The notes below the pieces were generated by a model. That model saw only the letters and a program-made list of their open reading frames with translations, made no database searches and had not been told where the DNA came from. This document shows, piece by piece, positions 43,495 to 52,009 of a stretch of DNA of 64,000 nt. The stretch is taken from positions 95,883 through 159,882 of the forward strand of contig NZ_JHET01000013.1 in assembly GCF_000685355.1 (NCBI RefSeq), written 5' to 3'. Made by a program: the position numbers and the translations under genes. Position 1 is the stretch's first letter. Each line of letters opens with the position of its first letter. This stretch comes from Microbacterium sp. CH12i (GTDB lineage: Bacteria; Actinomycetota; Actinomycetes; Actinomycetales; Microbacteriaceae).

Positions 43495-43518
43495 CGATAT
43501 GATGACTTCATCATGTCG
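43495..43518. promoter_or_regulatory. 24-bp palindrome (11-2-11) around ATGATGA-CT-TCATCAT
   Basis: The inner 16 bp are a perfect inverted repeat and the outer arms CGAT/GTCG add one mismatch. It lies just upstream of the truncated SulP gene. The geometry resembles ArsR/SmtB-type operators, but no such regulator is adjacent. Confidence 0.55.
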
Positions 43519-43522
43519 CTAA

Positions 43523-44758
43523 GTGGTGCCGTCGCTCACCGTCGGCGGGCAGGCGGATGCCGCGAGCCACAGCTCCAACGCCCTGGTCGCGGCGATCCAG
43601 GCGATCGGCGACGCCGACTGGACGTACGTTCCGTGGGCGGTCGGCGCCGCACTCATCGTGGTCTTGTGCATGCTTCTCGCGCAGCGTCTGCATCGCGGCA
43701 TCCCCGGCTCCCTCGTCGGAATCGCGGTCGTGACGATCCTCTGCCTCATCGTCGACAGCCCGCTCGCCGTCATCGGTGCTCTGCCCGACGGGCTGCCGAT
43801 GCCCTCCTTCCCGACGTTGACGCTCGGCAGCGCGGCATCCCTGCTGGGCCCTGCTCTCACGATCGCGGCGCTCGCCGCCATCGAATCGCTGCTCTCGGCT
43901 CGTGTCGCCTCATCGCTCGCCGACACGGGGCCATATGATCCGGACCGCGAGCTGGTCGGCCAGGGCATCGCATCCATCGGTTCCGGCCTGTTCGGCGGGA
44001 TGCCGGCGACCGGGGCCATCGCGCGCACCGCGGTGAACGTGCGATCCGGCGGCCGCACCCGGCTCGCGTCGATCGTGCACGCGATCGTGCTGCTGCTGTT
44101 CGTGCTCGTCCTGTCGGGCCCGGTCGGGATGATCCCGCTAGCGGGTCTCGCGGGCGTGCTCATGCTCACCGCGTACCGGATGGTGCACCGGGCCACGATG
44201 CGGTCGATCCTGAAGTCGGCCAGATCGGATGCTGCGGCATTCATCGTGACCGCGATCATCACAGTCTCGTTCGATCTCATCGTCGCCGTCGTGATCGGCA
44301 TCGTGTTCGCCGGCGTCTTCGCGATCCGCAACCTCTCGCGCGGCGCCGGCGTGCAGCGTGAGGAGATCGCCGGGACTGCGCAGTCCGGGGATGAGCGCAT
44401 CTCGGTCGTGCGCATCGACGGACCGCTGATCTTCGCCTCCGCCGACCGCGTGTTCGAGGAGATCACCCGCATGCAGGGCGCGACGGTCGTCATCCTGCGC
44501 ATGTCGAAGCTCGAGCACGTCGATGCGAGCGGCGCTCATGCCCTGCAGGACATCGTGCAATCGCTCGAACGCCGTGGGGTCACAGTGCTCATCAAGGGCG
44601 TGCAACCGGTGCACGAAGATCTGTTCCGGACGATCGGCGTGCTGGCGTCGCTGCGCCACCACCGCCACCTCTTCACCTCATTGGATGACGCCGTCGCCCA
44701 CGCGCGAAGCCACGTCGCGCGCGAGACGGGTCACGCCGGAGCTCCGACGCCCCAGTAG
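43523..44758 (+). pseudogene. SulP/SLC26 anion transporter with STAS domain, 5'-truncated
   Basis: The 411-residue frame contains the C-terminal membrane half of a SulP transporter (AVGAALIVVLCMLLAQRLHRGIPGSLVGIAVVT, ALAAIESLLSARVASSLA, LVGQGIASIGSGLFGGMPATGAIARTAVN) and a complete cytoplasmic STAS domain (RIDGPLIFASADRVFEEI, LRMSKLEHVDASGAHALQDIV). The first ~140-150 residues, holding the early helices and the substrate-gate region, are missing and replaced by repeat-rich DNA. Family members are ~490-560 residues. Transport is unlikely unless the start lies elsewhere. Confidence 0.75.
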
Positions 44759-44823
44759 TTCGGGTCGCCCCAGCGGCGGTCGGGTGCGGGTGTGCGGCGG
44801 GCGCGCCGCGGGTGTGCGGCGGG

Positions 44824-45096
44824 TCAGGCGAGCGTCAGGAAGAGCTTCTCCAGCTCGGCGAGGGTCGGAGCATCCTCGTCGGTCTGCTCATCGCTCGAGA
44901 CGCAGGTGCGCAGCGCCGTGCTGATCACGGCGAAGCCGGCCCGGTCGATGGCCTTGCCGACCGCTGCGAGCTGGATGACGACGTCGCGGCAATCCGCCTC
45001 GGTCTCCATCGCGTCGATGACCGCCGACAGCTGACCGCGTGCGCGCTTGAGGCGGTTGACAACCTTGCGAATCTCTTCCTCGGATGCCGTGGTCAT
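44824..45096 (-). CDS. CsoR/CstR-family regulator (persulfide-sensor type)
   Basis: The 90-residue four-helix protein has VVNRLKRARGQLSAVIDAME and the ligand cysteines Cys36 (EADCRDVV) and Cys65 (LRTCV). The copper-site histidine expected at position 61 of CsoR is replaced by Ala. Two cysteines without that histidine mark CstR-like sensors of reactive sulfur. Its gene overlaps the stop of the CoA-disulfide-reductase/rhodanese gene as ATGA, which fits persulfide control. A perfect CsoR-type operator lies at the head of the operon (46978-46995). Confidence 0.82.
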   Translation of the reverse strand: MTTASEEEIRKVVNRLKRARGQLSAVIDAMETEADCRDVVIQLAAVGKAIDRAGFAVISTALRTCVSSDEQTDEDAPTLAELEKLFLTLA

Positions 45097-46771
45097 GAGA
45101 GCTCCCTCACCTTCTCCGTCATGCGGATGCCTGCCTCCCAGGTGAGGTAGCCACCGTCCAGATTACGTGCGGCCCGGCCGTGCTGGCGCAGAATCCTCAC
45201 CGCCGTATGACCACGCTGACCGACCTGGCAATGCACGATCAGTTCGCCCTCGGGCAGCTCATCAAGCCGCTCGCGCAGCTCGTCGACCGAGATGTTGAGG
45301 CTTCCGGGGATCGCGCCGTGCTCGTGCTCTGCTGCCGAACGCACGTCGATCACGGTCGCGCCCGCCTCGGCGGCCTCGTTCAGCTCGTGCCATTGGATGC
45401 TGTCGGTCAATCCCGTCGCCGCGTTGTCGGCGACGTAGCCGAGCATGTTCACGGCATCCTTCGCTGACCCGAACTGCGGTGCGTAGGCGAGCTCGAGCGT
45501 GCTGAGCTGCGAGGCGGTGAGCCCTGCCCGCATTGCCACGGCGATCACGTCGATGCGTTTGTCGGCACCGCGGCGTCCGATGACCTGCGCGCCCAGGATG
45601 AGGTCAGTATCAGGATCGACGAGCAGCTTCATCGTGAGCCGCTCCGCACCCGGGTAGTACCCGGCGTGATCGAGCGGATGCGCATGGATGACGCGGTGCG
45701 AGCGCCCCGCGTCGCGCAGCCGCTGCTCGCTCCAGCCGATCATCGCCACGGCGAGATCGAAGACGCCGACGATCGCCGTGCCGAGTGCGGGAGCGACATC
45801 CGCCGGTCGCTCGTCAAGCATCCCGGTCTGCCACGCGATGGTGTCGGCGGCAGTGCGTCCGTGCCGGTTCGCGAGTCCCGCCATCGTGACGAGGGTCTGC
45901 GCGCCGGAGATCGCGTCAACCTTCTCGACGGCGTCGCCCACGGCCAGAATGCGCGGATCGCTCGTGCGCTGCAGTCCGTCGACGGCGATGCCGCCGGTCG
46001 GGCCGATCTCGAGTGCGGCCTGAAGGGCGATGGATGCCGCGGGCCGCACTCCGCGCGCATCGACGACAAGCTCGGCTGCAACGACGCTGCCGTCGCCGAG
46101 GTGCACGCCATCAGCGTCCAGCGCAGCCACCGTCGAGTCGGTGCGCAGCTCGACCCCGTACGCGCGGAGTTCGTCCACCACGAGCGCGGCCATCTCAGGA
46201 TCGAGCGGGCTCAGAGGGTAAGAGCCGCGCTGCACAAGCGTGACCTCGAGCCCCCGACGCACGAGGTTCTCGACGGCTTCGAGTCCGATGAATCCGCCGC
46301 CGGCGACCACGGCGCGGGCCTCGTGGGGACTGCGGCGAGCGCGTCGGTCAGACGATCCACATCGTCGATCGTGCGCAGCGTCGAGACCACCGGGCCATCG
46401 ACGGTCCGCACGAACTCGTCCCGCGCAGCGGCGCCGGTTGCGAGAATGAGCCAGTCGTAGCGCTCGATCTGGACAGCACCGGAGCGCACATCACGCACGC
46501 TGACAGTCTGCGCGTCACGATCGATTGAGCCGACAGACCACCCGGTGCGCACGTCGAGGTCGAAGCGCGCGCGCAGCGACTCGGGCGTCTGCAGCAGAAG
46601 GGACTCGCGCTCGGAGATCACTCCGCCCACGTAGTACGGCAACCCGCAGTTCGCGAAGCTGACGTGGTCGCCCTGCTCGAACACGATGATCTCGGCGTGC
46701 TCGTCGAGCCGCCGCATCCGGGTCGCCGCCGACATGCCTCCCGCGACCCCACCGACGATGATGACGCGCAT
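45093..46771 (-). pseudogene. CoA-disulfide reductase-like flavoprotein fused to a rhodanese domain, frameshifted
   Basis: The start at 46771 gives IIVGGVAGGMSAATRMRRL (FAD) and the active-site SFANCGLPYYVGG. At ~46310 one base is missing, and the next frame continues VVAGGGFIGLEAVENL (NAD(P)), ILAVGDAVE, the CoADR dimerisation domain (YAPQFGSAKDAVNMLGYVADN) and a C-terminal rhodanese domain with active-site LIVHCQVGQRGHTAV. Such CoADR-Rhd proteins reduce persulfides or polysulfides with NAD(P)H. With the base restored it is ~560 residues, the family length. It lies between a small zinc-ribbon gene and the CstR-like gene. Confidence 0.82.
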
Positions 46772-46775
46772 GGGA

Positions 46776-46940
46776 CTACTTCCGCCCGAAGAGCTTGGCG
46801 AACAGGCCGGTGGACGGTTCGTTCTCGTGTCCGGCGCAGCGGTCAGTGCGCGGCACACCGCGCATGACGCTGTCGACGTGCTGGCCGCATCCGGCCCAGG
46901 TGGTTTTGCCGCACTTGCGGCAGGTGACTGCTCGACACAT
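46776..46940 (-). CDS. 54-residue cysteine-rich zinc-ribbon protein
   Basis: Read leftward from 46940 it gives MCRAVTCRKCGKTTWAGCGQ and continues through HVDSVMRGVPRTDRCAGH to a tail ending KLFGRK. Cysteines in C-x4-C-x2-C and later CGQH and CAGH suggest a zinc ribbon. Small proteins of this type are common in actinobacteria. Its position first in the persulfide operon, behind the CsoR-type operator and four bases from the flavoprotein gene, suggests co-regulation. It is below a 60-residue gene-calling cut-off. Confidence 0.7.
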   Translation of the reverse strand: MCRAVTCRKCGKTTWAGCGQHVDSVMRGVPRTDRCAGHENEPSTGLFAKLFGRK

Positions 46941-46977
46941 GGTTCGCTCCCTCGGGTTGCTGACTTTAACCTTAGAT

Positions 46978-46995
46978 GATACCCCCGGGGGTATC
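46978..46995. promoter_or_regulatory. CsoR/CstR-type operator GATACCCCCGGGGGTATC
   Basis: A perfect 18-bp palindrome with the diagnostic ATACCCCC-GGGGGTAT pattern lies 38 bp upstream of the zinc-ribbon gene, whose operon ends with a CstR-like regulator gene. This is strong evidence of autoregulation. Confidence 0.88.
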
Positions 46996-47048
46996 TGAGA
47001 GCGCCCTGTGCGCGGCCCCGGGAGTGGACGCGGGCCTAAGGTATGGGC

Positions 47049-47402
47049 ATGAGCAACGAAGAGCTGCGCACCCTGCTCGAGGTGCTGCGCCGCGAGGCGG
47101 CTGCTCGCACGGAGTCGATCTCAGCCACGCTCACCGAACTCACCCGCGACCGCAGCAGCCAGAGCGATGACGACGAGCACGACCCGGAGGGAGTGCCGCT
47201 GTCTGCCGAGTGGTCGAGGCTGAGCGGATTGCTCGACGGCGCTCGCGACGAACTGCAGCAGGTCGACGACGCGCTGGCCCGAATGGATGCCCGCGACTAC
47301 GGAATCTGCGCGAACTGCGGGCGCAGCATCCCGATCGCGCGACTGCGCGTCAGGCCGTTCGCCACGCTCTGCGTGCCGTGTGCGGAGAAGCTGGGTCGCT
47401 GA
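47049..47402 (+). CDS. DksA/TraR-type zinc-finger protein
   Basis: The 117-residue protein has a long helical N-terminus (RTLLEVLRREAAARTESISATLTELTRD) and a C-terminal C4 zinc finger, YGICANCGRSIPIARLRVRPFATLCVPC. DksA/TraR proteins bind the RNA polymerase secondary channel; short actinobacterial members are poorly studied. TAAGG seven bases upstream favours the ATG at 47049 over 47043. Confidence 0.85.
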   Translation: MSNEELRTLLEVLRREAAARTESISATLTELTRDRSSQSDDDEHDPEGVPLSAEWSRLSGLLDGARDELQQVDDALARMDARDYGICANCGRSIPIARLRVRPFATLCVPCAEKLGR

Positions 47403-47490
47403 CGCGCTAACGGTCGGGTTGTCAACCCTCTGGCGACCGAAGGACAGTCGGACGACGCTGGGCGAACACACTCACGAACAGGAGCCTCCC

Positions 47491-47658
47491 ATGAGCGATC
47501 CGAACACCGGCGAACCCCGCATGGACGACCCCATCGAGACCGGACTCGACAAGGGCACCGGCGATCCGAACGACGACCGTGCCTATCTCGACGACATGCC
47601 TCCGGCGCAGGTTTCCGAGGAAGTCGACGACTCAGACGAGGCGGATGCCGACTCCTGA
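47491..47658 (+). CDS. Small acidic protein
   Basis: The 55-residue hydrophilic protein starts MSDPNTGEPRMDDPIETGLD and has a high Asp/Glu content (DDMPPAQVSEEVDDSDEADADS at the end) with no cysteine or hydrophobic core, so it is probably disordered. AGGAG lies about six bases before the ATG at 47491. It follows the DksA-like gene by 88 bp. No family recognised. Confidence 0.6.
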   Translation: MSDPNTGEPRMDDPIETGLDKGTGDPNDDRAYLDDMPPAQVSEEVDDSDEADADS

Positions 47659-47699
47659 GTGCCCTGCACGAGCATCGGTTCGTGGCTGAGCGGGTGAGG

Positions 47700-48465
47700 T
47701 CAGCCCGCGGCCTGCATGGCGAAGCGTTCAGCGCCGCGATGACCTGCGCCTGATCACCCCGCACCTCGCCGTACCGCAGGAACTTCACCCGCTCGACCTG
47801 CACTTCGGTGACATCCGGCTGCGTCTCGAGGATCGTCATCGTCTCGTCGATGTACTCATCGAGGGGCATCGCTGTCGGGTCATCGCGGTGTCCGGGGATG
47901 ATGTCGCTCTGCACCGACGGCGGCACGAGCTCGACGATCCCCACGCTCGTGCCTTCGAACTGCAACCGCAGCGTCTCGCTGAGCTGATGGATCGCGGCCT
48001 CGTCGCGTTGTAGGTGGGTGTGGGGCGAAGCGGCGCGAATGCCAAACCTGACGACACCGTCATGATCGTGGCATCCGGTTGCGCGAGCAGGTGTTCGATG
48101 AACGCCGAGATCAGTCGGATCGGGCCGAGCAGGTTCGTCGCGAGCGTGGCTTCGGCATCCTCCAGGAAGCTGCCGGGGGTGGTCCAGTCCTCCGCGCGCA
48201 TGATGCCCGCCATCGGCACGAGCACGTTGAGGTCGGGATGGCGTGCGATGACCTCGTTCGCCGCGGTCGTGATGGATGCGGCATCCGTCGTGTCGATCCG
48301 GATCGTGTCGATTCCTGGATGCTGCGCCGCGATGTCCGCGAGCAACTCGGTGCGGCGACCGCCGATGATGACCCGGTTGCCGGCGTCGTGGAGTCGGATG
48401 GCGAGAGCAAGGCCGATGCCGCTGGTCGCTCCGGGGATGAAGATGGTGGTTCCGTTGATTCGCAT
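47700..48465 (-). pseudogene. SDR-family oxidoreductase (DltE-like), two frameshifts
   Basis: The start at 48465 gives MRINGTTIFIPGATSGIGLALAIRL, GRRTELLADIA, LVPMAGIMRAEDW and SSGLAFAPLRPTPTYNAT. Near 48005 one base is missing; the next frame continues AAIHQLSETLRLQFEGTSVGIVELVPPSVQSDI. A second missing base near 47735 precedes the natural end FAMQAAG and TGA at 47700. The Y-x3-K motif is rebuilt (YNATK) when the first base is restored. It resembles DltE-type SDRs. It is divergent from the HTH regulator gene at 48566. Confidence 0.78.
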
Positions 48466-48565
48466 GCTTCGAGTGTCGAGCGGGTGCACGGTGCGCGGCA
48501 GAGAGCGGTTGTCGGGGGACTGGCGATCCCTGGATACCTGAGCGCCACACGCGCATGATGGATGC

Positions 48566-49771
48566 ATGGATCGTGAAGCCCTCGCCGAGTTCCTCCGCGG
48601 TCGTCGGGAACAGCTGCAGCCCGGCGACGTCGGGCTGTCGGTCGGAGTGCGCCGGCGCGCACCGGGGCTGCGTCGCGAGGAAGTCGCGCAGCTCGCCCTC
48701 ATGTCGACGGATTATTACACCAGGCTCGAGCAGCAGCGCGGGCCGCAGCCGAGCGCACAGATACTCAGTTCACTCGCTCGCGCGCTCCGCCTCACGGCCG
48801 ACGAGCGCGACTATCTGTATCGCGCCGCGGGTCACGCCGTGCCGGATCGGATCACTCCGTCCGACCACGTCGCTCCACCGCTGCAGCGCGTGTTCGATCG
48901 ACTGCAGGACACCCCGGCGCTGATCATCTCGAACCTCGGCGAGACGCTCGTGCAGAACGCCCTCGCCGCCTCCCTGCTCGGAGACAACGTCGGCGCGGCA
49001 GGGTTCGAACGCTACGAGCCGTACCGCTGGTTCGTGCAGCCCGAACAGGCGCGCGCGCACTATCCCCAGGACGATCATGCCCGCAACAGCCGGGCGCAGG
49101 TCGCCGGGCTTCGTGCGGCATACGGCGCGATGGGTGCGCAGTCGCAGGCCGCGATGCTGGTGGCCGAGCTGACTCGTCGCAGCGCGGAGTTCCGCGACCT
49201 GTGGGACAAGCAGGAGGTCGCCCAGCGCTTCGCCGACCACAAGACACTGATCCATCCGGAAGTCGGGCCGATCGAAGTGGACTGCCAGGTGCTCTTCACC
49301 GAAGACCGCGGTCAGGCGCTGCTCGTCCTGACCGCGGCACCGCGGAGCGAGGATGAGGAGAAGATCCGGCTGCTGAGCGTGCTCGGGGCGCAGCGGTTCA
49401 CGGCAGACGCGCGGGCGCGAAAGGGTGAGGCGGCGCGGGTCTGCTCGACGCCGTGCCGGTACAGATGTCGGGCGATTGAACGGATGTCGGGCCGAAACCA
49501 CTGTTTTCGCCCGACATCCGTACGTTCTCCCGACATCCGTACCGCGGCCAGCCCTCGGGCATCGGGGAGGGACGGGTCAGCCGGCGTCGGCCTTGCGGGC
49601 TCCGGCCTCCAGCACGTCGCCGGCCGCGAGCACCGGAACCGGAACGCCGACGTCGACCGCGGCCTTCACCGTCCACCGCCCCTCACCGGAATCCGAGACG
49701 CGACCAGCCAGACCGTCGAGCTTGGGGTTCTCATGCAACGCGGCCGCCGTGAGGTCGAGCAGCCACGATGA
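48566..49771 (+). CDS. XRE-family regulator with MmyB-like ligand domain; 3' end uncertain
   Basis: Residues ~1-75 are an HTH_31/XRE domain ([46 protein letters not shown]) and ~100-280 an MmyB-type PAS-like ligand domain ([64 protein letters not shown]). Homologues end soon after [11 protein letters not shown], near 49410. Here the frame runs another ~120 residues across a repeat element and the antisense of a gnd fragment, so the native stop has been lost or shifted. It probably regulates the divergent SDR gene. Confidence 0.78.
   Translation: MDREALAEFLRGRREQLQPGDVGLSVGVRRRAPGLRREEVAQLALMSTDYYTRLEQQRGPQPSAQILSSLARALRLTADERDYLYRAAGHAVPDRITPSDHVAPPLQRVFDRLQDTPALIISNLGETLVQNALAASLLGDNVGAAGFERYEPYRWFVQPEQARAHYPQDDHARNSRAQVAGLRAAYGAMGAQSQAAMLVAELTRRSAEFRDLWDKQEVAQRFADHKTLIHPEVGPIEVDCQVLFTEDRGQALLVLTAAPRSEDEEKIRLLSVLGAQRFTADARARKGEAARVCSTPCRYRCRAIERMSGRNHCFRPTSVRSPDIRTAASPRASGRDGSAGVGLAGSGLQHVAGREHRNRNADVDRGLHRPPPLTGIRDATSQTVELGVLMQRGRREVEQPR
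49458..49543. repeat. REP-like palindromic element with four copies of ACGGATGTCGGG
   Basis: Two forward copies (49458-49472 with one mismatch; 49480-49492) face two reverse copies (49509-49521; 49529-49543), giving nested inverted repeats able to form a long hairpin with a ~16-base loop. It lies between the regulator domain end and the gnd fragment. Confidence 0.75.
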
Positions 49772-49790
49772 GATCACCGATCCCCGTCGC
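49577..49790 (-). pseudogene. gnd fragment (5'-truncated and internally deleted second copy)
   Basis: The fragment aligns with the intact gnd (38009-39073) from [18 protein letters not shown] through [25 protein letters not shown], then jumps to [14 protein letters not shown] and the stop. About 34 codons present in the intact gene (SLFERFASRD to QELPA) are missing in frame, and everything before RRGSV is lost. The protein-level match is ~90 percent over the shared part, by eye. Confidence 0.85.
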
Positions 49791-49908
49791 GATCCGTTCG
49801 GCAACATCTGGTGGGTCATGACCCATGTCGAGGACGTTGAGATCCCCCGGGCATCCGCACCAGCGGAGAGGCGTATGCAGCGAGCCATCGCAGTAGGCTG
49901 TTGGCATC

Positions 49909-50745
49909 ATGCAAGAGTTCTGGGACTGGGCGGGCAACTTCTGGTGGCTCATCTTCCCGATCATGGGGATGGCCGGCGGGGCCGCGAAGGCGTGGGAGCA
50001 GGGCGCGAAGCGCCGGCACGAGCGACGCCTCGAGACGCTGCGCCTGAAGGGCGAGCTGAAGGCTGCCCAACTCGCTGCACGCGGCCAGGTCGCGCCTTCG
50101 AAGAAGCCCCGTGAGATCGCATCCGACGCCCAGGTGTCGTCGAACCAGCTGCTCGAGAGACTCTTGACCGAACACGATGAGATCACCGCCCGCTGGCTCG
50201 ACTACGAGCTCGACGTCGCCAAACTCATCGCGTTCCCCGCCATGAGCGACGGCCGCCAGCCGCTGACCGCCGCGTTCCTGCGGGCGAAGAAGACGGCGGA
50301 TGCGCTGCGTCCGGCATCCGCGGATGCCAAGATCAGCGAGCAGCGCGTCTCGGAATATCTGGATGCCGTCGGCAACTACGCCGTCGCATTCGAGATCGCC
50401 GAGCGGGATGCCAGGCGTCTGCGGGATTCGAGCTTCAGCGAGGCCGAGCGCAAGCGCCTCGACCGCGCGCAGAAGCTGCTCAAGGTCGCGATCGACGAGT
50501 CGGCGACGCAGGCCGAGCGCAACGTCGCCTACAAGCGCGTGCGGGAGGAGCTCGAGGGGCTGATCCTGCTCTCGGACGACGCCGTAACGGTGCTTGAGAA
50601 GCAGGTGGCGCGAGAGATCACGTCGGGTTCGACTCAGGCTCCGGCCCCCGAGCGCGCGCCCGAGGCCGAGCGCGCAGCCGAATCGCAGCGCGCACAGGCA
50701 CCGCAGCCGGAGCCACTCCGCCAGCCGAAGCACGACGCGCCGTAG
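49909..50745 (+). CDS. Uncharacterised membrane-anchored coiled-coil protein
   Basis: The 278-residue protein has one short N-terminal hydrophobic segment (FWWLIFPIMGMAGGAA, ~11-26), then a charged helical body (RRHERRLETLRLKGELKAAQLAARG and further helices to ~240) and a Pro/Ala/Glu-rich tail. The body includes HDEITARWLDYELDVAKLIAFPAMSD, a motif I have seen only in actinobacterial hypothetical proteins. It is probably anchored to the membrane with a cytoplasmic helical domain. The tail is followed by a GC-rich hairpin. No function can be assigned. Confidence 0.6.
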   Translation: MQEFWDWAGNFWWLIFPIMGMAGGAAKAWEQGAKRRHERRLETLRLKGELKAAQLAARGQVAPSKKPREIASDAQVSSNQLLERLLTEHDEITARWLDYELDVAKLIAFPAMSDGRQPLTAAFLRAKKTADALRPASADAKISEQRVSEYLDAVGNYAVAFEIAERDARRLRDSSFSEAERKRLDRAQKLLKVAIDESATQAERNVAYKRVREELEGLILLSDDAVTVLEKQVAREITSGSTQAPAPERAPEAERAAESQRAQAPQPEPLRQPKHDAP

Positions 50746-50772
50746 CGCCCGCGGCGGCATCGCCGACCTTCA

Positions 50773-50832
50773 TCGACGCCCCCTCCCATCGTCGGCGCCC
50801 CCTCGCATGTGCGCACGTCACGGGGGCGTCGA
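50773..50832. terminator. GC-rich hairpin and AAAGGGGG repeats after the 49909 gene
   Basis: TCGACGCCCCC (50773-50783) pairs perfectly with GGGGGCGTCGA (50822-50832) across a 38-base loop. Three copies of a loose GCG-AAAGG-GG-C-TCGAC unit follow to ~50900. It may be a terminator; nothing else is seen in this 250-bp gap. Confidence 0.5.
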
Positions 50833-50993
50833 CACGGAAAGGGGGCATGGGCGCGGAAAGGAGACCTCGACGCGCAAAGGGGGCCTCGACGCGGGATGCC
50901 TGACCCGCCCCATCCCCGAATGCACACCAACCTTTGCTCGCGCGACTGTCAACCCCGTGTTCGGCGAGTGTCACGACGCCTACCGTCGGCCGG

Positions 50994-51997
50994 GTGAGCA
51001 CTCCACACGCGGCAGCAGACGCATCCAGCAGACATCGCATCGTCGTCATCGGCGGCGGCAACGCGGGACTCTCGGTCGCAGGCAGACTCAGGCATGCGGG
51101 CATCTCCGACATCGCCGTGATCGACCCCAACGACACGCACTACTACAAGCCCCTGTTCTCGCATGTCGCCGGGGGGACAGCCAAAGCGAGCGAGACGATG
51201 CGCGCGCAGGCAGACGTGATCCCGAAGGGCGTCGACTGGATCCAGGGTTCCGTGACGAGCGTGGATGCCGACGCGCACGAAGTGCGACTCGCATCCGGTG
51301 CCACCGTCGCATACGAGCACGTCATCGTGTGCCCGGGGATCGTGCACGACTGGGACACGATCCCCGGGCTCACCGACGCGATGCGTTCGCCGGAGGGCGC
51401 GTCCAACTACGAACTCGATCTCGCCGTCAAAGCGTCAGCGCTGCTGCGAGATGTGCGCGGCGGAACGGTCGTGTTCGTCCAGGCCAGCGGCCCCGCCTCG
51501 TGCGCCGGAGCCGCGCAGAAGCCCATGTACACGACAGAGGAGCATCTCGCCTACGACGTGCTGCTCGTCGAACCGCCGCAGTCCGCACCGAAGTGGATCG
51601 GCGAGAGCGGCCTCGCGTCCGAGCCAGGCGGATTCGTCGACGTCGACGTACGAACCCTTCGATCTTCGACGCACCCTGACGTCTGGGCGCTGGGTGATGC
51701 CGCCGCGACGACGAACTCCAAATCCGGCGGCGCGCTGCGCAAGCAGACCAAGATTCTTGCGGACAACCTGCTCTCCGTCCTCTCCGGACGCGAGCCGACT
51801 GCGCACTACGACGGTTACGGCGTCTGCCCCTTCACGGTTTCACGGTCGACGCCGTCTTCGCCCAGTTCGACGACGAGCGACGACTCACCCCCACGCTGTG
51901 GCGCACGTCCTACCGGGAGAGCCGCCGTTCGTGGATCATCGACCGCTGGGTGTTCCCTCAGGTCTACTGGCACCTGATCCTGCAGGGCAAGGCCTGA
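50994..51997 (+). pseudogene. Sulfide:quinone oxidoreductase-like flavoprotein, internal deletion plus frameshift
   Basis: From a GTG at 50994 the protein has RIVVIGGGNAGLSVAGRL (FAD), YKPLFSHVAGG, the SQR-type region SGPASCAGAAQKPMYTTEEHL, and HPDVWALGDAAATTNSKSGGALRKQTK. Directly after TTEEHL the sequence goes to AYDVLLVEPPQSAPKW; homologues have ~60-70 more residues here, so an in-frame deletion is likely. Near 51845 a missing base shifts the end into another frame, FAQFDDERRLTPTLW to FPQVYWHLILQGKA and TGA at 51997. SQR enzymes oxidise sulfide to polysulfide and reduce quinone. Confidence 0.75.
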
Positions 51998-52009
51998 CCC
52001 GGCTCCCAC

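Noticed and set aside
43179..43514. Minus-strand open frame with repeated SASAAALRVGSS-like peptides
   Set aside because: The repeats come from DNA-level tandem units that stay open in more than one frame. No start signal or homology supports a protein.
47297..48556. Minus-strand open frame of 419 codons read as one protein
   Set aside because: Only its middle is meaningful, as the second frame of the frameshifted SDR. Its end runs antisense through the DksA-like gene.
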